Source: Acidobacteriota bacterium
GTDB lineage: Bacteria; Acidobacteriota; Holophagae; Acanthopleuribacterales; Acanthopleuribacteraceae
Reading direction: 5' to 3'
Assembly (NCBI GenBank): GCA_020637335.1
Contig: JACJWC010000011.1
Coordinates: 1-64,000 of the forward strand
Length of the DNA: 64,000 nt
Shown: positions 51,735 to 60,283 of the stretch, one piece after another
Layout of the letters: every line of letters begins with the position of its first letter
How positions within the stretch are numbered: position 1 is the first letter of the stretch
Notes under the pieces: model-generated
Databases searched by the model: none
What the model was told of the DNA's origin: nothing
What the model saw: the letters and a program-made list of their open reading frames with translations, nothing else
Program-made: the position numbers and the translations under genes

Positions 51735-52009
51735 GATTCCACCTTTCAAAAGAAGTTGGGGGTTAATGTTAAGCGGTTGTTGGTGCGACACCAATGGGTC
51801 GACCCTAAAGGAGCAAGTTGAATGCCACGGATTAAGTTTCTTGTTTTAAACAGCTTACATTTCAAAACGAAATTCCACACGCTATTAATGTTCCGATTTT
51901 GGAATAACGGATTTTGGATTATGAACAAACGCGACTCAGGGAAACCTGATCGGGATCATAAAACAAATGGAGCGGAAATCGCACCATGTTTGCCGGTAGG
52001 AGGTAAACC

Positions 52010-52390
52010 ATGTGGAAGGTGGTTTTACGCAGGAGCTTTTCAGCGGCCCATCAGCTGCGCGGAAATTTCGGTGCCTGTGAAAGGATGCACGGTCATAACT
52101 GGAAGGTCGAGGTTTCCTTGGCCGGAACCGCTCTGAACGCGCACGGTCTTTTAATGGATTTCCGCGATCTAGACCATCATCTTGCCGAAGTTCTCAGCAA
52201 GTGGGATCACACCGTTCTCAATGAGCTCCCCGATTTTCAAGAACGCAATCCGAGTTGTGAGAATCTGACCTATGTTCTTTTTCAGGACCTCAAAAAGCGT
52301 CTAGCCCCATTGGCTTCCGTATGGGTCTCCAAAGTTGAAATATTTGAAACCGACGCCTGCAGCACAAGTTATGAGGAGCCAGCGCCTTGA
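52010..52390 (+). CDS. queD: 6-carboxy/6-pyruvoyl-tetrahydropterin synthase QueD
   Basis: This 126-aa T-fold enzyme has zinc ligands H14, H27 and H29 (FSAAH and MHGHNW), catalytic C23, the DFRDLDHHL motif (~50-58), DHTVLNE (~66-72) and a C-terminal glutamate in EIFET. QueD makes 6-carboxytetrahydropterin for queuosine and other 7-deazapurines; PTPS activity is the alternative. AGGAGG lies 7 bases before the ATG. The stop overlaps the TTG start of the next gene by 4 bp. Other queuosine genes (queC, queE, queF) are not in the window. About 275 bp upstream are gene-free and AT-rich. Confidence 0.93.
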   Translation: MWKVVLRRSFSAAHQLRGNFGACERMHGHNWKVEVSLAGTALNAHGLLMDFRDLDHHLAEVLSKWDHTVLNELPDFQERNPSCENLTYVLFQDLKKRLAPLASVWVSKVEIFETDACSTSYEEPAP

Positions 52391-53517
52391 AAAGGATAGG
52401 CATTGCCGGAGCTGGTTTGATGGGACGAATGCTGGGTTTTGCCTGCTTGAACGCTGGCTTTCACGTCACCTTGATTGATCGCGACCCAATAAACAGCAAG
52501 GCGAGCTGTGGTTTTGCGGGTGCAGGACTGCTGGCACCCTGGTGTGAAGCGGAAAAATACGATCAAGCTCATTTTGAAATGGCCTGCGCCAGCCTAAATC
52601 TGTGGCCCGATTGGGTGCGGTCGATTGGTATCCCGATATTTTTCCAACAAACAGGAAGTGTTTTTGTCAGCCATCAGCAGGATTGGCCTGAACTGGAACG
52701 CATCACCCAGGCACTAGCTCAGAAATTAGGCAGCCGCTGGGTACCCCAATGGCGCACAGGCTCATCCTGGCAGGCACTCGAACCGGAATGTGCCAAAAAA
52801 TTTGATCGCGCCTTGTATTTTCCAGAAGAAGGGCAAGTCGAGGCATGGGATCTTATGCCGGCACTGGCAAAAATATTAAACGAGAAAGCTACATGGATAG
52901 CCAAAAGGCCCATTCTGGCCATCGCGCCCGGTCTTATTTATACAGAACGCAAGTCCTTCAAATTTGACCATGTTGTCGATTGCCGGGGCCTTGGAGCTGC
53001 CCCAGATTTACCCCATTTGCGCGGTGTGCGCGGCGAATTGGTAGCTCTACACGCACCTGAAGTTCGCCTAAATCGTCCTTTAAGACTGGCCCACCCGCGA
53101 TTTCCCTTGTATATCGCACCGAGGCCTGATCACATCTTCCTGGTCGGTGCCAGCCAATTGGAAAGTGAATCCATGGCGCCAATCGCGCTCCGTTCTGCTC
53201 TTGAACTGTTGAGTGCAGCGTACAGTATCCATCCCGGCTTTGCCGAAAGCCATATCGTTAATAGCAGTGTGCACTGTCGGCCCGCGTTTGCGGATAATCG
53301 GCCCAAAATCTTCTCGCAGCCCGGCCTCACCCGCATCAATGGCCTGTACCGGCACGGGTTTTTGCTTTCACCCCTGCTGGCCCAGGAAACGGTGCGCATC
53401 TTAAACGGCCAAGGTATGATGTTCCCTGAGCTTTTGATTAAAGAGGAGTGCTGCGAAGGCAATGAACCTGGAAAGATGTACCCAAACCTGCCTGTGTCAA
53501 ATCCGTCACCAACCTAA
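52387..53517 (+). CDS. FAD-dependent amino-acid oxidase family protein (ThiO/DAO-like)
   Basis: This 376-aa flavoprotein starts with the dinucleotide-binding GIAGAGLMGRMLG motif (5-17) and LIDRDP at the end of the second strand. CGFAGAGLLAPWCEAEK (~41-57), VVDCRGLGA (~198) and IAPRPDHIFLVGASQLES (~240) fit the glycine oxidase/D-amino-acid oxidase family. ThiO makes the glycine imine for thiazole synthesis, but no thi genes are nearby, so the substrate is uncertain. Start TTG overlaps the queD stop (TTGA). Its end overlaps the following kinase-like gene by 56 bp. This is an unusual operon partner for queD. Confidence 0.8.
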   Translation: MKRIGIAGAGLMGRMLGFACLNAGFHVTLIDRDPINSKASCGFAGAGLLAPWCEAEKYDQAHFEMACASLNLWPDWVRSIGIPIFFQQTGSVFVSHQQDWPELERITQALAQKLGSRWVPQWRTGSSWQALEPECAKKFDRALYFPEEGQVEAWDLMPALAKILNEKATWIAKRPILAIAPGLIYTERKSFKFDHVVDCRGLGAAPDLPHLRGVRGELVALHAPEVRLNRPLRLAHPRFPLYIAPRPDHIFLVGASQLESESMAPIALRSALELLSAAYSIHPGFAESHIVNSSVHCRPAFADNRPKIFSQPGLTRINGLYRHGFLLSPLLAQETVRILNGQGMMFPELLIKEECCEGNEPGKMYPNLPVSNPSPT

Positions 53518-54088
53518 ATGGGTGGTTTTGACGGGAGGGCCAGGTGCAGGCAAAACTGCGGTTTTGGAGTTGGCGCGGCGGACGTTTTGCCAGCACGTCG
53601 TCATTTTGCCCGAAGCGGCCTCAGTCGTCCTGCGCTGTGAAATGCTGCACAGTTCTGAACCCAGCGCGAAAAGGGCAGCGCAGCGCGTCATCTATCAGCT
53701 GCAATGGGAGTGCGAAGAGTTGTTACGTGCGGAACCCTCCGGATTAATTGTGTGCGACCGCGGCCTTTTGGATGGTATTGCCTACTGGCCAAAGGGTGAG
53801 CAGGATTTTCTGAAAAGCCTCAAGGTAAAAAAGGAAGTGTTGCTCAACCGTTACGATGCCATTATTCACCTGCGTACACCCAGCCTCGAACAGGGCTATA
53901 ACCACGTTAATCCTGTGCGTTTGGAAACCGCCCAACAAGCGGCCCAAATCGATCAATCCATCCTGGAAATTTGGCAGGATCATCCGCAGCGCTACGTAGT
54001 TGAAAGCCAAGACCAGTTCCAGAAAAAAGCGGCCGAGGTTTTAGGGATTTTGGCCAGCCTGGTCCCCGATTGTTGCCAGCCACAATAA
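53462..54088 (+). CDS. P-loop NTPase of AAA_28/NadR-kinase-like family
   Basis: This 208-aa P-loop protein has Walker A LTGGPGAGKTAVLELA (~23-38), a PEAASVVLRCE loop (~50), a CDRGLLDGIAYWP motif (~95-107) and a lid-type stretch GYNHVNPVRLET (~145-156), as in AAA_28/nucleoside-kinase-like proteins. The likely role is phosphorylation of a small nucleoside-like molecule; the substrate is unknown. The 56-bp overlap with the oxidase gene is supported because no later in-frame ATG precedes the P-loop. Cysteines in the first 12 residues (CTQTCLC) are curious but may be fortuitous given the overlap. Confidence 0.8.
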   Translation: MNLERCTQTCLCQIRHQPKWVVLTGGPGAGKTAVLELARRTFCQHVVILPEAASVVLRCEMLHSSEPSAKRAAQRVIYQLQWECEELLRAEPSGLIVCDRGLLDGIAYWPKGEQDFLKSLKVKKEVLLNRYDAIIHLRTPSLEQGYNHVNPVRLETAQQAAQIDQSILEIWQDHPQRYVVESQDQFQKKAAEVLGILASLVPDCCQPQ

Positions 54089-54128
54089 ATCTACTTAATT
54101 TCCAATACCTTCGTGATAATTTATCAAG

Positions 54129-57100
54129 ATGAATTTCCTCATTCCGTTGGCCTGGTTGCTGATCGTGCAACCGGATCAACCCCAGCTTGTGAGCCAGTAT
54201 GTCCGCAGCCAGTGGACGATTGAAGAGGGTTTGCCCCAAAATTCGGTCCAGGCAATATGGCAGGATAGCAGGGGTTACCTGTACTTGGGTACGCAAGAGG
54301 GATTGGTCCGATTTGATGGCGATCGCATCGTCAGTTTGCAGGATGATCCGGCCTGGCCCTTACCGAGCCAATATATTTACCAGGTCGGCCAGGCGGAGGA
54401 TGGCTCGTATTTAGTGGCAACCCGAGATGGGCTGGTCCAACATTCAGGTCAAAAACAGCGGGTGTGGAACGAATCCACAGGCCTGCCTTCTGCCCGGGTT
54501 TTTGGTTTTACCCTTGCGCCGGATCAAGCCATCTGGTTGGCCACCGGACTCGGCTTGGTGGAACTTCGTTCAAATTCAATGCGCATTTATGGCGAACATG
54601 ATGGATTGCCAACCTCCGCGATCCGCTCCGTTTTCTGCGACAGCCGCGGACAAATCTGGGTAGGAACGGGTCAGGGCCTGGCCGTTGGCGATGGACGTGG
54701 CTTTCGCCAGTTCAGCAAAGCAGATGGATTGGCCTCGAACCGGATAGGCGCGATTACGGAAGACGCCTCAGGCATTGTTTGGGTCGGAACGGATTTTGCG
54801 ATTTGTGGTTGGGACGGTCAACGTTGGATCCGCGTAGATTTACCCATTCCCAGCGAATCGCTGATTCTGGCCCTCTGCTCAACCCCGGCCGGTTTGTGGG
54901 TAGGTACGACAGATGGTCTTTTTCGCTACAATCCGCAGGCAAGAATGCCAGTGGACGCCACTTTTCGAGGGACCGTTATCCGCGCGCTCTCGTATGATCG
55001 CGAAGCCAATTTGTGGGTGGGTACTTCCTCTAATGGATTTTTTCGCTTTCGCGCAGGTAAGGTCCGCACCGTGGGTCGGCCTGAAGGGCTGCCCAATGAA
55101 AATGTATGGGCCATGGCAGAGAGTTTAGAAGGCAAGATCTATTTGGCGCATGATGCGGGTATTAGTCAATGGGACGGTGCGCAAGCAGAGACCATCCCGA
55201 TCGAAAACCAACCCAATCCCCTACCCTTCCGGTCGGTTTTTGTCGATCGCGACCAAACCTTGTGGGCTGGGAGCCGCGGTGCAGGCCTTTATCGAAAATC
55301 AAAGACTCAAAAGGAACTGGTCGCCTACCCCTTTCCCGAAAATTGGTTAAACAACGTACGCGACTTTTATCAAGCAGCCACTGGTGAACTTTGGGTCGCC
55401 TGTTTTGGCAGCGGGTTACTCTGTCTTGACGACTCGCGTCGCATTTCCTTTGAAGAAAATAGCTGGAATTTTATCTACTGCTTTGAGCCCGATGGCCAAG
55501 ACGGCTTTTGGATTGGAACGGATGGTGGCGGCTTATTGCACTGGACGCCCCAAGGCACACAAGCGCTGACCCGCAAAGATGGCCTCACGAGCAATTTGAT
55601 CACGGCCATTTGGGTTCAGGACCCCCAAACCATTTGGTTTGCCTGTGATCAGGGCGGATTGAGCCTGTGGACACCCCAAGGCATCAAAAGCTGGAATCGT
55701 TCGGAGGGATTACCGCATCAATCCGTCTTCTGCCTTGTGCCAACGCCAAACCAAATCTGGATGAGTTCTAACGCAGGCGTTTTTGGCATTGATCGTCAAC
55801 GGATCCCCGAAGCAGATCATCTCCCGGACCTGACGGTTCTCAACCATCATTCCGGCATGCGCTCCCAGGAATGCAATTTCAGCGGCGGGACATCAAGCCT
55901 TTTAACCCGCTCGGGGACCATTTGGATTCCCACCATCGCAGGCGCTTGTGAGTACGACCCAAATGCGATGAGCATGAACAGCCAGGCGCCACCCACACTC
56001 ATCGAGGAAATCACCATTGGCAATAAGACATATCCGCTAGAAGCAGCGCCTACACAATTACCGACAAACACGGACCGCATTGTTTTCAAGTACACCACCT
56101 TGAGCCTGAGCCAATCACGGCTCAACCGTTTTCGTACCCAACTCATCGGCCTTGATAGCCGCGAATCCGAACACACCTCTCGCACAACTACCTTCACGAC
56201 GCTTCCGAGTGGTGCTTACACATTTTCAGTGCTGGGCAGCAACAACGATGGCGTTTGGAGCCTGCATCCGGCCCAATTCACCTTTCGGGTCCAACCGTAT
56301 TTCTACCAAACCTGGTGGTTCTGGACTTTGATTTTTATCGCCGTTGCAGGCTTGGTTTGGGCGTTTACCAAATATCGTTTGCACCAATACCACTTGAGGG
56401 AAATACAGCTCAACGAATTGGTTCGCCAGCGCACCCAAGATTTGGAAGAAGCCAACAACGCCCTGACCCAAACCCAAAATTCCTTGGTACGCGCCGCCCA
56501 CGATGCCGGAAAAGCCGAAATTTCCATGAGCGTTTTGCACAATGTTGGCAATGCCATTAATTCGCTTAACGTGGCAACCAATGTCCTCTTGGAAAAAGTA
56601 GAAGGAATTGTTCCAAAATTGGCCGCTCGGATTGCACAGAAGTTAGAGGAAGAACGCGAAAACCTGGAGCAATTGGTTCAACGCGCTGACGGAAAAAAAA
56701 TGCTGCAGTCTCTGCCCGAATTGATCAAAGTCGCTGGTGAAAGAAGAGATGCCGTCATGCGTGAAGTGAGCGATTTGCGCAGTTCGGTCCATCATGTCAA
56801 TGCAATCGTTTCTGCCCAAGAAGACCAAATTTCAGGCATCCAATTACGCGAGCAGATCGAGTTGACGGAAATCCTGGACACCTCTCTAAAAATCATGATG
56901 CCGCTTATCCACAAACACCAAATCCAACTCGAAAAACGCTATGGACCGCCCATTCACATGACCCTGGAAGGCAATAAACTCCTGCAAATCATCATCAACT
57001 TGTTAAAAAATGCTTGCGAAGCAATCGTCGAAGCAAAACCGGATCAACCCAAAATCAGCCTGCATGCCGAACAGACCGAAGAAGCTGTGATCCTCGAAAT

Positions 57101-57299
57101 AAGCGATAACGGCATTGGTTATGACAGTTCCATTCGTCAACGCATGTTTACCCTCGGTTTCACTACCAAATTAGAAGGTCATGGATTTGGTCTGCATTAC
57201 TGCGCACTGGCGGTAAAAGACCTGAATGGCCAATTAGAAACCCAAAGTGCTGGCCTATATAAAGGTTCCACATTCACCATCACCCTGTCTATATCTTGA
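54129..57299 (+). CDS. Two-component propeller sensor histidine kinase (Reg_prop, Y_Y_Y, HN-type H-box)
   Basis: This 1056-aa membrane sensor has a short leader (MNFLIPLAWLLIVQ). About fourteen two-component-propeller repeats follow (for example IWQDSRGYLYLGTQEGLVRFDG and DGLPTSAIRSVFCDSRGQIW, from ~25 to 630). A Y_Y_Y domain lies at ~655-720, a membrane helix at ~726-745 and a coiled coil at ~755-795. The kinase core has H804 in SVLHNVGNAINSLN, with HN in place of the usual HE. It ends with LLKNACEAI (N box), DNGIGYD (G1) and GHGFGLHYCAL (G2). The propellers usually sense extracellular polymers. No receiver domain is fused. The next gene is a B12-type MerR regulator. Confidence 0.92.
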   Translation: MNFLIPLAWLLIVQPDQPQLVSQYVRSQWTIEEGLPQNSVQAIWQDSRGYLYLGTQEGLVRFDGDRIVSLQDDPAWPLPSQYIYQVGQAEDGSYLVATRDGLVQHSGQKQRVWNESTGLPSARVFGFTLAPDQAIWLATGLGLVELRSNSMRIYGEHDGLPTSAIRSVFCDSRGQIWVGTGQGLAVGDGRGFRQFSKADGLASNRIGAITEDASGIVWVGTDFAICGWDGQRWIRVDLPIPSESLILALCSTPAGLWVGTTDGLFRYNPQARMPVDATFRGTVIRALSYDREANLWVGTSSNGFFRFRAGKVRTVGRPEGLPNENVWAMAESLEGKIYLAHDAGISQWDGAQAETIPIENQPNPLPFRSVFVDRDQTLWAGSRGAGLYRKSKTQKELVAYPFPENWLNNVRDFYQAATGELWVACFGSGLLCLDDSRRISFEENSWNFIYCFEPDGQDGFWIGTDGGGLLHWTPQGTQALTRKDGLTSNLITAIWVQDPQTIWFACDQGGLSLWTPQGIKSWNRSEGLPHQSVFCLVPTPNQIWMSSNAGVFGIDRQRIPEADHLPDLTVLNHHSGMRSQECNFSGGTSSLLTRSGTIWIPTIAGACEYDPNAMSMNSQAPPTLIEEITIGNKTYPLEAAPTQLPTNTDRIVFKYTTLSLSQSRLNRFRTQLIGLDSRESEHTSRTTTFTTLPSGAYTFSVLGSNNDGVWSLHPAQFTFRVQPYFYQTWWFWTLIFIAVAGLVWAFTKYRLHQYHLREIQLNELVRQRTQDLEEANNALTQTQNSLVRAAHDAGKAEISMSVLHNVGNAINSLNVATNVLLEKVEGIVPKLAARIAQKLEEERENLEQLVQRADGKKMLQSLPELIKVAGERRDAVMREVSDLRSSVHHVNAIVSAQEDQISGIQLREQIELTEILDTSLKIMMPLIHKHQIQLEKRYGPPIHMTLEGNKLLQIIINLLKNACEAIVEAKPDQPKISLHAEQTEEAVILEISDNGIGYDSSIRQRMFTLGFTTKLEGHGFGLHYCALAVKDLNGQLETQSAGLYKGSTFTITLSIS

Positions 57300-57342
57300 C
57301 CAAGAATTAATTTGGCACTACTATGCAGACAGCGAGGTGTTT

Positions 57343-58263
57343 GTGGTACGAGAAGGTTTGCTTCCCATGCGTGCAGTTGTTCAATTAACCGGCCTGAGTT
57401 CTGATACTTTGCGTATTTGGGAACGCCGGCACAGGGCCGTTGTTCCCCAGCGAATCAATTCGCATCGTCTTTATTCAGACCAGGACATTCACCGTTTACA
57501 ATTGCTGAAGCGGGCGGTGGATCACGGACATTCCATCAGTCAAATTGCGCGCTTGAGCAACGAGAAATTAGAAAAATTGCCGCTGACAAATGCACCTCAA
57601 CTGGATGAATCGGCCCAACACAACCAGTTTGAACGCGAAGTGGCCACCCTGGTGGGTTACCTGCAAAACTACCAGATTGATCTTTTAGAAGAGAGTCTGG
57701 GAAAGTTGGCCAGCTTTTTAATGCCGGGTCCTTTTGTTCACCAGGTCGTTTTACCGCTTTTGCGCGAAGTAGGGCTGGCCTGGAGCAAGGGTCAGCTCAA
57801 TGTAGCCCAGGAGCACATTCTCTCGTTTAGCTTGCGCCGTATCCTTTCGACTCTTGCAGCGATGCAGTATCGCGAACGCACACAAACCCCGATCATTTTT
57901 GCCACGCCTTCAGGCCAGCTGCATGAGTTTGGGATTCTGGCAGGTGCCATGTTGGCAACAGCCTACGGATTCCCGGTCCTATATGTCGGAGCAAGTGTTC
58001 CCCTCGAAGATTTAATCCAGGCATGGCGAAAAACAAAAAGCAGTTGTTTGGTTTTGGGCTTGTACGAAACCTACCACGATGCGGGCATGCTGGAAGAAGC
58101 GCGCAATCTAGCCCAATCGACACCGGGACTCACGCGCCTGATCGGCGGCCATTACAGCAAAAAGCTGGGCCATGAACTCAATCAGATGGGTTATGAATCT
58201 GTCGAGAGCCTTGCAGACCTGGAAAAGCGCTTATTACACCTGCGCAGAAGTCATAGTGCCTGA
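57343..58263 (+). CDS. MerR-type regulator with cobalamin-binding domain (CarH/LitR-like)
   Basis: This ~306-aa regulator has a MerR helix-turn-helix (LTGLSSDTLRIWERRH, then HRLYSDQDIHRL). A helical cap domain carries the W-x9-E-H motif of CarH (WSKGQLNVAQEH). A Rossmann B12 domain follows with QLHEFG, where the histidine matches the lower axial ligand position and the usual acidic residue two before it is glutamine. CarH proteins bind adenosylcobalamin in the dark and are released by light. I start at GTG 57343, which has GAGG 5 bases upstream and lies 43 bp after the kinase stop. The open frame reaches back to 57247, but that would lie inside the kinase gene. Confidence 0.88.
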   Translation: MVREGLLPMRAVVQLTGLSSDTLRIWERRHRAVVPQRINSHRLYSDQDIHRLQLLKRAVDHGHSISQIARLSNEKLEKLPLTNAPQLDESAQHNQFEREVATLVGYLQNYQIDLLEESLGKLASFLMPGPFVHQVVLPLLREVGLAWSKGQLNVAQEHILSFSLRRILSTLAAMQYRERTQTPIIFATPSGQLHEFGILAGAMLATAYGFPVLYVGASVPLEDLIQAWRKTKSSCLVLGLYETYHDAGMLEEARNLAQSTPGLTRLIGGHYSKKLGHELNQMGYESVESLADLEKRLLHLRRSHSA

Positions 58264-58336
58264 CCGATTTTTCGCAAGCCCGACGCTCCAACCGTAGATC
58301 TTGCCTGTAAAATAGGTTGAGGGGGTAAGCGGGCCT

Positions 58337-60283
58337 ATGGCACCCAAAAAAAAGGGATCGTTGTTTCGCCAACTTATTCTCATGCTTGCCCTTTGCCTTT
58401 TGGGTTTGATCGGAGCATATGGCCTGGTCACGTTCCAATTCAACGAATCGAGTCACAACCTGCAGCGTGAATTGGAGCGCCACAAGGCTACCGTCGTTTT
58501 AAGCCATTCACTCAGTCAGATGGTCGCAGAGGAACGCTGGTTAATCCTGCAACAAAGCCAATACCCTAAACCCAATTTTGCCCAAGCTCTGCGCGACATA
58601 TCTCTGGCCTACGACTCCCCTCAACTGGCCTTTCTCAAACTCAATATCAGCCTGGATGAGCGCAAGATTGTTGAGGATATCCGCATCATGGAGCGGCAAC
58701 TCATGGTCAAGGCCCTGCATCTAACCCATTTCATTCAGACCGGAAACAAGGAAAAAGCTGACCGGATCTTTGCAGAATACCAAACCCTTGAAAATAACCT
58801 TCGGACCGGACTTGACCAGCTCAATTCCCTGCAAAGCCAGAAATTAGAACATTTGGCCCAAGCGCAAATTCGCAGCAGCCATACTTGGTTAATCTCCATG
58901 CTCAGCCTGGGATTAGCCGGGATTTTGGTCTTAGTTGGTGTGGGCTTTTTTCTCCAGATCGGCTTTATTCGCCCGTTAAAAGGGGTAATGGAGGCTGTTA
59001 ATCGTATCCAACAGGGAGATTTCTCAGGCGCCTGGGCAACAGATAGCGCCGGGCAGCACGAAATGGCTGAATTGAGGACAGGAATCGCTTACATGGCCAA
59101 AAGTTTAAGTGACCTTTACGGGGATTTGGAACGCCAAGTCAATGTGCGCACCGAAGAGCTTAACCGCGCCCAAAGCCAACTGCTTCAAGCAGAAAAAATG
59201 TCGGCCATGGGCCAGATGGTCAGTGGCGTGGCCCATGAAGTCAATAACCCGCTAACGGTCATCATGGGCTGCGCGGAATTGGCCAAACTCAAAATTCAGG
59301 AACACCAGCTCGATGGGATTTTACCTATGTTAGACGACATTTTGGACCAAGCAGAGCGGTGTAAACACACGGTGAGCGGCCTATTGAAATTCAGCCGCAA
59401 ATCGGCGCCCGCGTTAACTGCTTGTGACCTCAATCAATTGATTCAGGATGTTGTGCGCCTGCGCCTCTACGAAATGACCACTACGCAAATCCATCTCAAC
59501 TTGGATCTTGACCCCACTGTTCCAAGCTTGACCTTGGACGGGCACCGTATCCAACAAGTCATTTTGAATCTGATCAACAATGCCATTGACGCCATTCGCG
59601 GCCATGCCGAATCGGGTGAAATATTCATCACGACCCGAATGGAGGAGAACACCATCAAACTAACAATTCAAGACACTGGCGGCGGCATTCGCCACCCTGA
59701 TCGGGTTTTTGAACCTTTTTTCACCACCAAGGAGCCGGGCAAAGGCACCGGGCTTGGGCTCAGTTTGTGCGAGCAGATCGTTCGCGAGCACGGCGGTCTA
59801 ATCCGCGCCAAAAATGTAAACAAAGGTGCTCGTTTTGAAGTTAGTTTACCGCGTCACCAGCCTACCCCGACTGAAGTCCAGGCCAAACCCATCCGGCCCG
59901 TTCCCGCAACCGTCAAGGGTCTCAATGCACTCGTCGTTGATGATGAGACCTCTATCCTGGAAATCCAATCGGTATTCCTAAAACGGCTGGGCATTTCAGC
60001 CACTTTGGTTGAATCGGTGGAAAAGGCCATAGAATTTGTCGAAAAGCAAAATCCAGACCTTATCATCTGCGACATTCACCTCAAAGGCCAAATGGATGGA
60101 TTCGGCTTTTTTCATTGGCTGGAAACCCATCGGCCAGAGCTGGTTCGCCATTTCATATTCATTTCGGGAGACCTGGTAGCCCTACGTTCCACCAAAATGG
60201 AATCGACCCATTGTCCCTACCTGCAAAAGCCGTTTACCTTCCAGCAATTTAAACAATGCATTTTGGAAGAGGCCTTGGCATGA
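58337..60283 (+). CDS. Hybrid sensor histidine kinase with C-terminal receiver domain
   Basis: This 648-aa kinase has a membrane helix at ~10-30, a periplasmic helical sensor domain (~35-180), a second helix at ~185-212 and HAMP (IRPLKGVMEAVNRIQQGDFS). HisKA has H300 in GVAHEVNNPLT. The ATPase domain shows LILNLINNAIDAI (N), DTGGGIRHPD (G1) and GKGTGLGLSLC (G2). A linker leads to a receiver domain with VVDDE (~532-536), phospho-acceptor D579 in LIICDIHL and the lysine in YLQKPF. Phosphate probably passes from H300 to D579; no output domain is fused. Its stop overlaps the start of a periplasmic binding lipoprotein, which may supply the ligand signal. Confidence 0.94.
   Translation: MAPKKKGSLFRQLILMLALCLLGLIGAYGLVTFQFNESSHNLQRELERHKATVVLSHSLSQMVAEERWLILQQSQYPKPNFAQALRDISLAYDSPQLAFLKLNISLDERKIVEDIRIMERQLMVKALHLTHFIQTGNKEKADRIFAEYQTLENNLRTGLDQLNSLQSQKLEHLAQAQIRSSHTWLISMLSLGLAGILVLVGVGFFLQIGFIRPLKGVMEAVNRIQQGDFSGAWATDSAGQHEMAELRTGIAYMAKSLSDLYGDLERQVNVRTEELNRAQSQLLQAEKMSAMGQMVSGVAHEVNNPLTVIMGCAELAKLKIQEHQLDGILPMLDDILDQAERCKHTVSGLLKFSRKSAPALTACDLNQLIQDVVRLRLYEMTTTQIHLNLDLDPTVPSLTLDGHRIQQVILNLINNAIDAIRGHAESGEIFITTRMEENTIKLTIQDTGGGIRHPDRVFEPFFTTKEPGKGTGLGLSLCEQIVREHGGLIRAKNVNKGARFEVSLPRHQPTPTEVQAKPIRPVPATVKGLNALVVDDETSILEIQSVFLKRLGISATLVESVEKAIEFVEKQNPDLIICDIHLKGQMDGFGFFHWLETHRPELVRHFIFISGDLVALRSTKMESTHCPYLQKPFTFQQFKQCILEEALA

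Noticed and set aside
51735..52009. preQ1 riboswitch upstream of queD
   Set aside because: No convincing small pseudoknot motif close to the ribosome site was found; only a TTGGTG/CACCAA hairpin near 51785, which lies far upstream.
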